64,000 nt of DNA, from positions 3,333,501-3,397,500 of the forward strand of contig NC_080568.1 of the NCBI RefSeq assembly GCF_030253575.1. Reading direction: 5' to 3'. The notes below the pieces were generated by a model. The model had not been told where the DNA came from, did no database searches, and saw only the letters and a program-made list of their open reading frames with translations. The stretch comes from Rhododendron vialii (lineage: Eukaryota; Streptophyta; Magnoliopsida; Ericales; Ericaceae). The translations under genes were made by a program, and so were the position numbers. This document shows, one piece after another, positions 1 through 11,591 of this stretch; positions within the stretch are counted from its first letter, which is position 1; every line of letters begins with the position of its first letter.

Positions 1-285
1 CAATACCCCCCCCATGCCTTGATCTTGTTCAAGATCTAGGCTTGTAATTTAGGACAATGTACGGTTTTTGGCATAACCAAACGAGTCCTTATTGCTAGAT
101 TTGAAAAAATAATCAGGCTTTATTTTGCCTAAGAATTTTTCTTTTTTATAAGATTGAGCTCTGTTTGAGACCTGCAAAACTATAAGACCTGCTTTGTTCT
201 TTTTTATACAAAAACTATATTGCAGTTTACAAATAAAAAATTTCATTATTCTGGGTTGAGCTCTGTTTGAGCTCTGTTCTGTGCC

Positions 286-287
<2 letters not shown>

Positions 288-319
<32 letters not shown>
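288..319. repeat. GA microsatellite
   Basis: Pure GA dinucleotide run of about 16 units. The homologous site in copy 2 (about 36937-36953) has a much shorter run, so this locus varies in length between paralogs. Confidence 0.95.
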
Positions 320-323
<4 letters not shown>

Positions 324-875
324 CCAAATCTCATCCAAATCAAATATCACAAATCCATGGAGAACGAAAATTCACAGAAAAATTGTGTTCGCTTTGTTTG
401 ATTAGGCACAAGTACGACTACAATTTGTGTTAACTAGAGGTTTGAAAGTGGTAGAGGCTAAGATTAGGGTTGATGGTGGGGGTTAATTCATATTGTTTAG
501 GGAAGATGACGAAAAAGGGTATTGTTGTCTTCTCCCATTAAAATTTAACTTTATTTAATATTTTTTTCATTCCAACTGTCAAAATTGGTGTGTAGCACTC
601 CTTTCGTCAGTTTGAAAGGAAAACATAATGGTAGCATATTAGTCCGAAACAATGAGGAGGTAAATTAGTCATTTCGAAATGTCAAAGAGGGAACGTGCCA
701 AAGGCCAAAATCATAGAAAGGCAATCTATACTTTGCCTTTTTTTATTTTATGTTCTATGAGCTCTTTTGTCAAGTGCTTGGAATGGGCTTGTAGACGTAT
801 TTTTTATTGTCCGAGTATTTATTTCGAAAATCCTGTTATTAGAAATTCCCTGACCAGGTGTAGGTAATAATTGAA
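320..875. other. No gene seen; duplicated flank
   Basis: AT-rich non-coding sequence matching 36953-38340 in copy 2, except that copy 2 carries an extra 850-bp retroposon. The uninterrupted target of that retroposon is at about 663-678. No convincing coding frame is present. Confidence 0.6.
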
Positions 876-1045
876 GAGAATAATTCTTTATACCGCCGGT
901 GTAAATATTTGTTTTCTTCAAATCAACTATATTGCGTCATGTTGTAAAATAGTGATTCTAATCAATAAAATATGGTGACGTCACGAATTTAATTGATTTG
1001 GAGGAAACAAATATTTATACCGACGGTGTAAAAAAATTTATTCTC
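876..1045. mobile_element. Small Mutator-like MITE, about 170 bp
   Basis: The ends are long imperfect inverted repeats beginning GAGAATAA and containing TATACCG and the stretch TAAATATTTGTTT. The flanks repeat ATAATTGAA on both sides, a 9-bp target duplication as in Mutator-type elements. Copy 2 (about 38345-38372) lacks the body but keeps bases resembling the element's right end, so it may be an imprecise loss rather than a clean empty site. Confidence 0.65.
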
Positions 1046-1090
1046 ATAATTGAATTCTGGAGATAGTATTATTATATCAGAAATGATATT

Positions 1091-1416
1091 GGTACCGACG
1101 GGGTCGGTACCAAAATCGTAGGGACGGCCTCGTCGGGCTGTCTCTGGTCACCAGACAGCCGATCCGAGCCGTCCAAAAATTCTAAAAAAAAAACGAGGGG
1201 GCCTACGCAGGAATCAACGGCGCGAATATACATATATACACGAAAAAATGGTGCTCGGATCAAGCACCTTACACACCTCGGATGCCATTGATTCCCGCGC
1301 GGGCCCCTCGTTTTTTTTTTTTTAGAATTTTTGGACGGCTCTGATCGGTCGTCCGGTGGCCGGACACGGCCCAGCGCGACCGTCCCTACGATTTCGATAC
1401 CGACCCCGTTAGTACC
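1091..1416. mobile_element. Fold-back element, about 326 bp, GC-rich
   Basis: Almost the whole unit is an inverted repeat. The left arm begins GGTACCGACGGGGTCGG, and the reverse complement of the right arm begins GGTACTAACGGGGTCGG. The arms then share AAATCGTAGGGACGG, a segment with GAGCCGTCCAAAAATTCT, an A/T run and GAGGGG-CC. A short AT-rich loop separates them. No clear target duplication was seen, and the element is absent from copy 2. It is much more GC-rich than its surroundings. Confidence 0.7.
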
Positions 1417-1501
1417 TGTAGCATCACTCTTATTATATATTGTGGCATACAATAACAAAAAGGACGTATTATATAGACATCATTGAAACAAAGCCTTCTA
1501 A

Positions 1502-2236
1502 GAGCATGTACATGAGAATAGCAAAAACCACCCTTTAGCTATTTTACCTAATTAAAGGTATCAAAACAGCTTACAGCAGCCTAGGTAAACAAAAAGCAAT
1601 TTTACTTCAACCCAAAAACCTCTCCAGATATACCGATCTATTGTTCACAAGGTATCTAGTAAAATATTATTTTTTCTCTCTCCTTCCTCATCCTGTCTTC
1701 ATGGTCCAGACTCCAGACCATATCTGACCCTCTCCAATCCTCATCGGCTCAATTCCAAGTATGCCGTGGCCGTGGTCCAGTAGTAGACAAGCAGCGGAGT
1801 AAGAATTGGGTAGCGGCGGTGAGGGTTTGATTGGGGAAAGAGAAAGGGGAGAGCAGCAAAGGGGAGAAGGATCGACTTCAACAGGGAGAGCAACAATGGA
1901 CAGATCTGCAAAACGATCGACGTCCATCTTCGTCCATTGATCTCGTTGGAGTATTTCTCTGGTTCTTCATCTCTGCAACGAACTATTCCTTGGGCTAGCT
2001 CCGATGATCAACGACGAAGGAAGTCTGGGATGTGGGTTGATCTCCGGCTCTCCACTTTTCGTCCGTTCATCTGTTGGAGCTTATGGGTAAATTTTATGAC
2101 TTTGTTTTTTTTCTTTTTTGAACTTCTATGATAGACTATAGAGAGTCTGGTGTAGAGTTAAAGGAAAAAGTGCATCGGGAAAATATAAAAGCACCTTTTT
2201 GGGTAGGTAATTTTGCTAGGCTTGATGTACATGCTC
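1502..2236. mobile_element. PIF/Harbinger-like element inserted at TAA
   Basis: The terminal inverted repeats share GAGCATGTACAT followed by a TAGCAAAA segment at both ends. The flanking trinucleotide TAA is present at both ends (1499-1501 and 2237-2239), the target size expected for PIF/Harbinger. Copy 2 has the undisturbed site, a single TAA at 39364-39366, so 735 bp were inserted after the large duplication. No transposase is readable, so the element is non-autonomous. Confidence 0.85.
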
Positions 2237-2237
2237 T

Positions 2238-2369
2238 AACGCGATAAATATTATTGAGACTGATTGTGAGGTGGACTTTGCACCTCCACTTGATTACAAA
2301 GAACTTGAAAAATCTGTTGGAACTGTTCCTTCAAGCAAAGCACTGGCGGCAAGTGTGAATTTGATTTAA
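2238..2369 (+). pseudogene. UFD1-like exon relic
   Basis: The plus-strand frame reads NAINIIETDCEVDFAPPL followed by DYKELEKSVG, then drifts to a TAA stop at 2367-2369. The core matches the plant ubiquitin fusion degradation protein 1 segment (N-A-I-S-I-I-E-T-D-C-E-V-D-F-A-P-P-L-D-Y-K-E-P-E). UFD1 is the Cdc48/p97 adaptor in ubiquitin-dependent degradation. Only this segment is present. No upstream UFD1 exons are recognisable, and a Harbinger-like element sits directly before it. I read it as a duplicated fragment, not a working gene. Confidence 0.7.
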
Positions 2370-2428
2370 CGTGTACATTTGATAAAATTTTGTGACGATT
2401 ATCTTTTTCTCGTATGTGCATAATTTTG

Positions 2429-4322
2429 AATTTCCCACTTTAGCCAAAAGATATCATGCTTCTAAGACTCCTTTTTTTTTTTTTTTGGTTCATTTGCATT
2501 TTTGGTAACACCTGTTCGTTGGTTGTTCCACTTACATTAGCAAATCCAAATATTACCTTCTATTCCAATTTTTTGTAGGGAAAAAATGGAGACGCAGATC
2601 TCTTTAATTTTCCTTTATATATATATCCTTGTTACCTTGTTCCAACAAATTAAACGTTGTAGAAAAATCAACACTCCGTTCTACAAAGTCACCAGCATGC
2701 ATTCTTCCGCAAACATATCACCGTAACAAATACTAGGGGTGCGAACGGTCCGGATTAGTCCGGTTCTCTAGAAAATCAGTAATCGGACCATTTCAAACGG
2801 TTCTAAAAAATTGGAAACCAAAATCTAACTAATATATGCGTAGAACCTAACCAGAACCAAACCACAAGACCGGTCCGGTTTTGATTTTATCTAATTAGCA
2901 TCCAAATGAAATTTCCTAACAAATGAATCCTTAACGGTTTGGGTTCCTAATATTAAAAACTTTCCTAGCAAATGAAATTTTCACCTCTAAATAAATTAAC
3001 TTTAGCAAGGAAAAGATTAAACTGTCAAATCCAAATACATATTTAATTATACAAACACATATATGTATATTTATATATATTAATTATAAACAGTCCGGTT
3101 CGGTTCTAACTACAGTTCTTCAATTGAGAACCAGTAACCGAACCAGAATTAATGGTTTTTATTCTTTTGGAACCATAACCTGACCAATGAATCGCAGAAC
3201 TAGACCAAATAGGACGGTTTAGTCCAGATCATATCGGTTTTGCGGTTCGGACGGTTTTCTTAAGCACCCCTAACAAATACATGAGCCAATCTGGTCATTC
3301 CTTGATTACTAAAATATTTCTTTGCTTAGTAAATAACAAAAAAAAATTAAACAAGGTGCAATGTAGTATTACACAACTACCCCAACAAAGCATTGAAATT
3401 ATAATTTTGTACTCTTTATTGTTTGATGACAATATTTTTCCATTCAATTTGTAATCATTCTAACTATGTTCATTAGTATTATTCAAATTACAACGAGCAC
3501 AAGATTCTGTGCGTGTACGGAGCGGTAAACCCGAGTATATGTATAAGGGAATAAAAATAACTACATCGAGAGGTTAGTGAAGTATTACAAATAACACGCT
3601 TCAGGTTTTGAATTTTGCAAAATACACTTCCATAATATTACCTACTAGTGCTTGCATGTGCCTATGACACTACGCCAGAAGCCGAGCAGTTGGTAAAAAG
3701 AACCGATGGCATTTTTGTAATATATTTGTAAGAATGTTGGTGTTTTCTTAAGAGAGTTGAAGCACATATCAGGTCTTAGATCAAATGAATCTCAGCCCTT
3801 CTTTTAACTTGTGTTTGTGTGGTCTCCACACCCTTGTGTTTTATTAGGTACTAGATAGTTATTCGAAAATAAAAATATAAATTACCAACTTCCAACTATA
3901 GTTAAGAGTTCCAACTTCCAACACACAGGCAAGTTAGTCAACCACAGGTCCTCATGCCATTTTTAAACGTGAGATTTAGTAAAGGGTAATTTCATCATTG
4001 TGGACTTTGGCTCTCATTAACTTCTCTTCTTATCAGTATCAGTTCCATTGCTTACTGTTTTAGTGTTTTCCGCCGACTGTTTGTCAGTTGGTACTTGGTA
4101 GTGTCGCCGGAGATATAGAGACACCGTCAGCGGCGATTTTGGAAGTTTTAATGCCCAAAAATCCAATTGGTGCAACATTCGAGACGGAATCAATGGTACC
4201 TGCTTCTCGGCCTGAATTTCCCGAGATCTACGGTATTCTCCGATAAGCATCAGGATTGAGACTGGAATGAAATTTGTCTAAAACGACACCTACCAGCCGG
4301 TACGAAACGGGTTTAACAACCT
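2429..4322. other. 1.9-kb block present in L1, absent from L2
   Basis: Sequence before 2429 and after 4322 is adjacent in copy 2 (junction near 39556). The joined ends share the trinucleotide TTG, as expected for a microhomology-mediated deletion in L2. Apart from the hAT MITE at 2734-3272, the block is AT-rich with no recognisable gene. A short minus-strand frame at 4017-4250 was not recognised. Confidence 0.6.
2734..3272. mobile_element. hAT-type MITE with 8-bp target duplication
   Basis: The element begins TAGGGGTGCGAACGG and ends with the inverse GCACCCCTA. The 8-bp sequence ACAAATAC flanks it on both sides (2726-2733 and 3273-3280). Subterminal regions are rich in CGGTTCGG-like motifs in both orientations. 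The element at 41792-42403 has the same ends and composition and belongs to the same family. No coding capacity. Confidence 0.9.
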
Positions 4323-5290
4323 TGGTCTTCCCTGCTCCAATCATGTTCTAAGTATTCCCTGCTCCGATCTGTGCATGTAGAGCTGCATTAGTAGCTGTTA
4401 GGTTCACATTTATCTCAATCAAGCCTGCTATTTTCACAACTAGGGCCTCATTTTCTTTTTCCCCAATTTGTTTTCCTCTTTTTAACCTTTCAATCATCAT
4501 CTTCAACCCTTCAACTTATCTCTCAAAGTGCTTCTTTTTGGGGTTGCATGATCTTTGCATAGGCTAATCCTCTAGGGTAGGCTTAGGGATCTATCCACAC
4601 AAAAAAATTGCATCCATTCTTTTTTTTTTGAAAATGAACAAAAGAACATTGCATTTTTTGAAATGTACAATAGGAAGATCATTTGATCTTTTCTGAAAAA
4701 AAAAAAAGCCTTGTAGACTTGTAGTTGATGCAAGCAAGAAACCTTCTTCCTGGATTTTTCACTACTCTCCTTTCACATCCATATTTTTCATCTTCATTGT
4801 ACTGTGAATTGTTGTTGGTGCAGGGAATGAGGAGATTCGAAAATCTAGGTTTGGTTGGAATCCAAATTTGGATTTAAAGATGTATGGGGTGTTCCTGGTT
4901 ATGAGAGAGAAAGAGAGAGATCTGGGTTTTCAAATATATGAGTTTGGTTTTCTGGTTATGAATGCTTGGGGTGGAGGGTTGAGAGAGAAGAACAAGATTT
5001 GGGTTGGCTATGTGAGTTGCAGAAAAAATCAGGGTTGAAGAAGAAGAAAATCTGGGTTAATCTTGGTTAGATTGGGGTGGGGGAGTTGGGTAGGAGAGAG
5101 GGGAGAAGAAGTGAAGAAAAAGGGGGTGGATATAGGGTGTCATGTCTCGCACTGCAAACGACACCCGTTACCCGTTATGTGCCCGAGTCGGCACGACTAC
5201 GTGACATTCCACTCAAAAAGCCAACCAACCATACAACAAACAATAAAGAATACAGAATACCACAGTGGAAGACTTAACATAATATAAATA
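4323..5290. other. No gene seen; duplicated non-coding block
   Basis: This matches 39557-40537 in copy 2. It contains GA-rich and purine-rich stretches and short AT tracts. Short frames occur, but none resembles a known protein or is conserved in frame between the two copies. Confidence 0.6.
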
Positions 5291-6006
5291 GGAAGCAAAT
5301 AATGCCACGATCCAAAACTTTTATGCCACGACTAAAACTACAAAATGCCTTATTTGCCCCTTTGCACGCTGTCTTAGTTTCACTTTAATCCCTGACCTCA
5401 CGTTATGAAAACTCCATCCCCTTTCACTCTCTGTACCTATCTTCGTCTCTAAACTAGACCGCGGGATGATTATCGTCGACTAGATCATCGAATTACCATC
5501 ACCACCGTGACTCCTCGTCCTTGCCCTGTTTCCAAGATTATCATTGGTCCGTTACTCTAAAACTGGATTTGTTGTTGACCATAGTTGTAACTACGAAATT
5601 GAATTTCCCTCATCTTGGAGTTGAAACAAGAATCAAGATGCAATTCACAGGGTAAGAAATTTTCCGGTGGAGATGTAAGTGGTTGGTCTGGATCTGTAAA
5701 TATAGAACACATGCACGTATTCTCATATAAAAAAAAACAGGTAGAGTGAAAGAAATTGAAGAAAAAAAGAAAGATTTGAGAAGAGAGGTGGGTATTCTGG
5801 AATTAGTAGAGGAGTGGCCACACGGGACCACATTTCTCTTCTCAAATGGGACATTGTAATCTGAGGAAGGGAAAAAAAAAGGGGGAAACAGAGGGGGGAG
5901 GAGAGAGAGAGAGGTGTAGGGCCAAAATGAGTAGAAGGGATAAATAAGGCATTCACTAGATTGTGTCGTGGCAGGAGCATTTGGGATCGTGGCATTATCA
6001 TTTACC
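5291..6006. mobile_element. 716-bp TIR element absent from copy 2
   Basis: Inverted terminal repeats of roughly 65 bp share ATAATGCCACGATCC, TGCCACGAC and AATGCCTTATTT. The 8-bp sequence TATAAATA occurs at both borders (5283-5290 and 6007-6014). Copy 2 has a single TATAAATA at 40530-40537 and no element. An 8-bp duplication suggests hAT, while the long repeats are also compatible with a Mutator-like MITE. The interior has no recognised gene. Confidence 0.85.
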
Positions 6007-6014
6007 TATAAATA

Positions 6015-7470
6015 AAGTGTTGACGATAAATAACCACCTTAAAACAAAACATGGCTGAATCATCAAACATAAGTTACTACTCATAAACGGAGTTTCCAAC
6101 ATAAATACAAACTTGAGATCACAAGCACTTAACAACATTAGTTCAAGACGAGTTTAACAAACTATGAGTTTGACCACTTAACAAACGACTCAACCAAAAC
6201 ACGGGACGCTTGCCGAGTGTCCCCCAAAAGCATGACTGGTAGTGGACAACTCTATGACCACCTGCGATTTGGCAATTCAACAAGGAAAATCAGGTGTGTG
6301 AGACATGATACTTTCAATAAAACATCACATGAATGTAAATCACACAAGCATATCTGAATACCCAATTGAACCACCATGTATATAAACACATCACATGCAG
6401 TGGACATCTGCCACATCCCATGTACCCAAGATATTGTGTCCCGTACACCAAATTTCCATTTACCGTTAATTAGACGGCACAACCCAAGACAAGATGTGAC
6501 TCACTCCACAATCCTTTCATGGGTACAATCAACACTCAACAAGCATGAATATCATTAGCTAAATCTCAAATAGCATGACATACAATCACCACTACGGCAA
6601 TATCTTATCGAACATAGCCATGACAAACACACTCACCTTTGTATCAACCGAGATATGCCAAACTAAGATTTCGGCACCTCTTGAGTGACCGTGACCGGCT
6701 TGTTACCTAGCCACAAACCAACCTATATTGGTTAATGAATTCAAAGAATGCTCGGTACAAAATTAAAGCTAATAAGAAATTAAACGAAGTCCAACGAATA
6801 CAAATAAGCCCATCACGAAGACCTAGAAGTTTACCAAATCAAGCATGAAGTTGAAGCACAACTCTAAAAAACTGAAATGAAATCTTACAACCAACCTGTT
6901 GTAAAACGGCTATAAAATCTTATAAGTTCAGAATTAGATTATGAGGCCACCATCGTTAGAAAGTAGATTTTTAGTACATCAATTTCGAGATATAATTTGC
7001 CCCAAACAGATTCTGGATGACAAAGTTGTGACCATCCAAAATTACACAAACAGTTGCTGAAAACTGCCTGAGTGGTACCGGTACCAACACCAAAGTTTTC
7101 ATTCTGGTTAACTGGTATCGGTACCAGGGTTTTACCGTGGTACCAGGACCACCTGAGTTTTCCAGCAAAAATCAGTTTGTTCCTCCTTCGATTTCCAACT
7201 TCTCCCACAACTCAAAACACATAAAAAAACGCACCAATACTTCACAAAACATGGCCAAACGCGTAGAAATCAAGGGCTAGTCATTCAAGCTTCAATTTCA
7301 TACTTAAAGAACAAGTTCTAAGCACCAAATCTTTGAGATTAAAGGCCCAACTCAACATGCAACAGTTATTGAAGACATGAACTAAGAGATCAAAACATGT
7401 TTTCTAGTACAAAGAAGCATAAATTTCCCGAGTTCAAACCTCAATTCAAGTAGAGGAAGGTCACCACCAA

Positions 7471-7528
<58 letters not shown>

Positions 7529-8370
7529 GGAAACAAGATAGAATAGGGGAAAGAAATATCTCCCAAGATATTTTGATAAAAGCTTAAGGAAAATTATCGT
7601 ATGCAAGCAGATCCATAGCTAACTTATACTCCACTCACAAACCACATAAAAGGCCCTCACAAATTCTAATGTATACAAAACGACCCCCAACATCACACAA
7701 TTAAATTAAAATGTGAATTAAATACCAAATATCAGGGACGGGTATTACATAGGGTTTGGGTAAAGGTTTTATAAGGAAAAGGGTTTTATAATTCTTGCCA
7801 TTGGGAAGGGCATTTTTTAGGGTTAGATTTCATTGATCTGTCAAAAAATGTCGACAGATCTTAACGGATTTGGCCAGATTTGGACGGAAGGGGTGATGTT
7901 GCTTGGTTTTGATAGTTGAGGGGGTCATATTGTTGCGTTTTTAGATGGTGTCATGTTGAGAAAAGGTGATAGTTGTGGGGGTGTTTTTGAAATTAAGCCA
8001 TTTATGTTTGTTACGTGTCTCTACCATCCTTTACAGCAAGACCTAGAAGGTTGGAGGACTACTAGATCAAAGGTTCGACTTAATGTTACTTAACCTCTAT
8101 GTATTCTAGAATTGCCAAAGGTTTCTTCCTACCTCAAGGGTCTAAGTTTCTTTTGTTCCCAACACAATCTTACTATATATTGTACTACTTTCGTTTTCTA
8201 TTTCATTTTGTGCAGATATAATGCTAAAACTATTAATTAGAATCCGTAAAACAGGACAAATGTTGAATAATGAAAAAGAGCTTAGTTTGTGGGACCATTT
8301 TTAAATGATCCATATAGAGACTTCTTTAGTTTGTGCAGATTACAGGGTAGTTTTTGGGCAAACTAAACAA
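6015..8370. other. No gene seen; duplicated non-coding block
   Basis: This matches 40538-43553 in copy 2. It includes short GGTACCGGTACC-like repeats near 7075-7150, the empty target GTAGAAAT at 7263-7270 for the hAT MITE found in copy 2, and a CT microsatellite. No coding frame is shared in a protein-like way. Confidence 0.6.
7476..7524. repeat. CT microsatellite
   Basis: CT dinucleotide run of about 24 units. Copy 2 has a short, interrupted pyrimidine tract at the matching place (about 42640-42710). Confidence 0.95.
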
Positions 8371-8371
8371 A

Positions 8372-8480
8372 CTACAAATTCAACATTCATGAATAGTTGG
8401 CATGTGTAACACATACATATACAGTATACTCCAAATCCAGCATTCACAAATATTTGGCATGTGTAACATATATATTATAC
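8372..8480. repeat. Two tandem units of about 57 bp
   Basis: Each unit carries a variant of CAACATTCATGAATAGTT followed by GGCATGTGTAACA. The same two-unit array appears at about 31287-31390 and 43554-43660. Confidence 0.7.
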
Positions 8481-8489
8481 CAACTCCCC

Positions 8490-8832
8490 CTTTTCTCTCT
8501 TCATAATTCATCAATACTTCCCTAGCACAAAAAACAGAGTCATTTTCTTAGGACGGATGTTACACAAAGCATCTCGCAGCCTAATATCTGCAAGCCAAAC
8601 ATGCTCCCAAAACTTCACCCTCCTTCATTCTTATATGTTTGGAAAACTCACCCCTCCACTCCTAATACCCTTCCAAAGACCCCTCTCATGCGGCAAGTGC
8701 ATGTTTTTGAATGTTGGACGACCCACCCCGACATTTACCCCTAGTGCGAACCACTTTCCTCCACTTTCAAAGTATTTTTTTTGGAAGTCAATCAACAAAC
8801 TAAAGACTTGCAAAAAATGGAAGTGGGACTAG
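8490..8832 (-). pseudogene. LINE reverse transcriptase fragment (L1 copy)
   Basis: Read on the minus strand, the segment around 8546-8614 encodes KFWEHVWLADIRLRDALC followed by NIRPK. This is the F-W-x-D-x-W-x-x-D-x-x-L-x-D motif found after the reverse transcriptase domain of plant L1-type LINEs. Flanking frames are interrupted by stops. The same fragment occurs at 43680-44015 and, shortened, at 31437-31540. Confidence 0.65.
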
Positions 8833-9828
8833 AGTCCACAAAGTGCATAAAACGACAAAGTATCAAAACACTACCCAGTTCTTAATGTGGATCGACCAAT
8901 TGTTGGGTCATTCCATAAGCTCTACGGGGCTGAATCTTCAAAGAGAATAAAGAATAAAAGGAAGATATAAAACTGTAATTGAATTTCAATTTTCTGCAGG
9001 AAGAAATTAAAGCAGTTTTGAGTAGGCAAAACTACGGGGATCACCGTCAGTTAAACTCCACAAAACCCTGTTGTCGATTAATTATAAGCGAAGTCTTGGG
9101 TGACAACCACAGTGGCAAAATGATAAATTGGCTTAGATTCTGAAGGATCCTAAAAGTCATGCGAAGTCTTGCCATAAATCAAAGAAACCACTTCATATAG
9201 TACCGAACATCCCAAGATAATCCATACTACAATAAAGGTCCAACCCATCTCTTTCTTTCTTTCTTTATATTTAGGGCTGGGCCCGAAATACACGCACAAA
9301 AAAGAAGAAACCAGATTTCCTATATAGACATTTGTGACAAATGTGTGGCAAGATTCAAGTAGCTACCAAATGGGTGAAAATAGTATTTACACACGCCCAC
9401 AAACACAGTAAAATCACTTTCCAGAGCATGGGGATGCTATGTAGTGCCTTAAGACTAATCAGGAGAGGCAATGGCGCGATTTCTTCCAATTACATGAAAA
9501 CATCCACATTAACAGACGTAAACATAAGATACACATGCATGTATAATTTTATGGATATCTACCCCATAAACATTATCTCAGATTCCTAATCTTTCAATCT
9601 CTGGAGACAAGATTAATCCTCAGCTCTAAGAGCAGTTACTTGAGTGCCATCAATTTAAGAATTTCTTAACTAATTAACTGGGCCCTCCTTTGTTTGATGA
9701 CACTCTACCAGAAAAAAAGTAAAACAATGGCAATAAATTTTATAGCTCCTCAAAGAAAAATATGACTAGCCCTTCCGTGATCAGTGATCACGAAGCATGG
9801 CATTCCAAAACTACCATCTGCCTTACAC

Positions 9829-9877
<49 letters not shown>

Positions 9878-10676
9878 ACCACGACCAAGTTCATAAGAAG
9901 ACAATGGGAAAATAATAAATTGGAAACGTACTCAACATGAAAAACCATCCCAACTTGAGGCCTATAACATCTGAAGCTGATTTCATTTGCTTCCACTGAA
10001 GGGGTACAAAAAGGGGCTCTTGGGTAACAACCACATCGGCAAAATGATAAATTGGCTTCCTAAAAGTCATAAGCGAAGTCTTGCCATAAATCTAAGGAAC
10101 CACTTCCCATAGTACTGAACATCCCAAGATAATCAATACTACCAAAAAGGTCCAACCCATCTCTTTCTTTCTTTATTTATTTAGGGCTGGGCCTGAAATT
10201 TCATCCAGACCATGTCCTCAAGGAAAAGCACACAAACCAAACCAAACCAAGCCTTATGTCCCAATCAATTTCATCAAGGAAAAGCACACGCACACACAAA
10301 ATAAATAAGAAACCGGATTTCCTATATAGAGATTTGTGACAAATGCGTGGCAAGATTAAAGTAGCTACCAAGTGGCTGAGCTAAAAAAATGCGTCGAGCA
10401 CTGGCAATACAATGTGTTTGATGCATTTCTACAGAAGTTTATTAGTACCGCCAAAAGTCCAAAACTAGTGTTTGAGTTTGGACGGAATTTCAATTCATTA
10501 TAAATCGGTTCTCTAAGTTGAATTTTTTAACATAGCTAGGCTTTCTGAGGCTTTTGGGGTCTTGGAGTAGACACTCTAATTCCTATTTCCTATGGATACA
10601 CTCTTTTGTTCTACTATAACCATTCTTTAAGGTGCAATGATTCTAACGAAATAAGGCCGTTGTTTACTTCTCTTAG
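8833..10676. other. No gene seen; decayed repeat sequence
   Basis: This is collinear with 44016-45863. It contains two partially repeated segments (about 9110-9330 and 10030-10370) with the same order of short motifs, a GA microsatellite, and AT-rich filler. Confidence 0.55.
9832..9876. repeat. GA microsatellite
   Basis: GA run of about 22 units. The homologous site in copy 2 (about 45045-45066) is short and interrupted, while the site in the partial copy (31859-31901) is long again. Confidence 0.95.
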
Positions 10677-10972
10677 AGCTTGCTTGTTGGGAGGACAAGG
10701 GAGGAGGGGATAAGGGAGTGAAGGGAAGAAGGAAGAAAGGATTAGCTTATCCGGGTGGGAAAAATGGCCTACCCCACAAATCATTTTGTATTCTCGATGA
10801 AATGATTAAATGGGGGCAACCAAGTAATTTATCACATTAACCACTCTTATCCACCCATATCAACTACTACCGAAACTAAGTATTAGGTAATCCCCCTCCT
10901 TAAATAATCCCCACTTATAACATATCCACCTCTTATCCACACAGAACCTTATCCGTCCGACAAACCGGCTGC
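10677..10972. mobile_element. MITE shared by L1 and L2, absent from S units
   Basis: The ends are inverted: left GCTTGCTTGTTGGGAGGA followed by an AAGG tract, right inverse GCAGCCGGTTTGTCGGACGG. TAG flanks both sides. The matching element in L2 is at 45864-46163. The S units (near 19679 and 56150) and the partial copy (near 32650) have the uninterrupted sequence, so the insertion came after the L/S split but before the large duplication. Confidence 0.7.
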
Positions 10973-11319
10973 TAGTTTCTTATGCGTGAATCAGGGGTCT
11001 AAAGCGCACGTCCAAAACTAACTGGAAGCTTCCTTGTCATGTGGGTTGAGTTTCCATATAAGTATGGACTATGGACGACTTCTCATTGCCAATGAGTAAG
11101 CCAATTGGTTTCTAATAGAATAATGTAGCATTTGAAAAACATATGTCATCATAAACAAAAGAATTAACTGATGCGCATCATCAAAATGACTGTATACGAG
11201 GAAATTATCAAGGTACAATATAACTAACGGTTTGATAACCCGAAACACTAATTTATCAGTTCAATTTAGAAAATTATGCTTCCATGTGATGATACAGGTG
11301 TACTAACCGTGGCTTAGGT

Positions 11320-11375
11320 GACCTTCCCAGAACCATTCTTTCCCAAGATTGCCTGTACCTTATTGGATGGAAAAA
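11320..11375 (-). pseudogene. ABC ATPase Walker A relic (SufC/ABCI6-like), L1
   Basis: The minus-strand translation reads AILGKNGSGKVT. It resembles the Walker A region of the plastid Fe-S scaffold ATPase SufC (ABCI6: A-I-M-G-K-N-G-S-G-K-S-T), with Met changed to Leu and the P-loop Ser changed to Val. Only this short segment is recognisable. It lies downstream of the cystatin-like gene in all five module copies. Confidence 0.4.
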
Positions 11376-11591
11376 GAGAATAAGTAGCGGCAGAAATAAA
11401 ACTCAAAATCAGACCACTGTAAACCTTCACTTCAATTTGCAATCATAAACATCTAAAAGAAGCCAATATTATAGAAAGGAACACGAGATCCAACAACCAA
11501 CTGCACATTTCTAGTCCCTAGGAAAATACCCTTTGTCATCAGATATTGATTGGTATCTAAGCAAAGCTACATGAAAACAAAGTGAAAAGCA

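Noticed and set aside
1072-1458. 128-residue minus-strand frame
   Set aside because: It runs through both arms of the fold-back element, so the repeated residues reflect the inverted repeat.
7464-7606. Arg/Glu repeat protein on the minus strand
   Set aside because: It is a translation of the CT microsatellite.
8631-8813. Minus-strand frame of 60 residues taken as a possible small gene
   Set aside because: It is part of a stop-containing LINE reverse transcriptase fragment repeated in L2.
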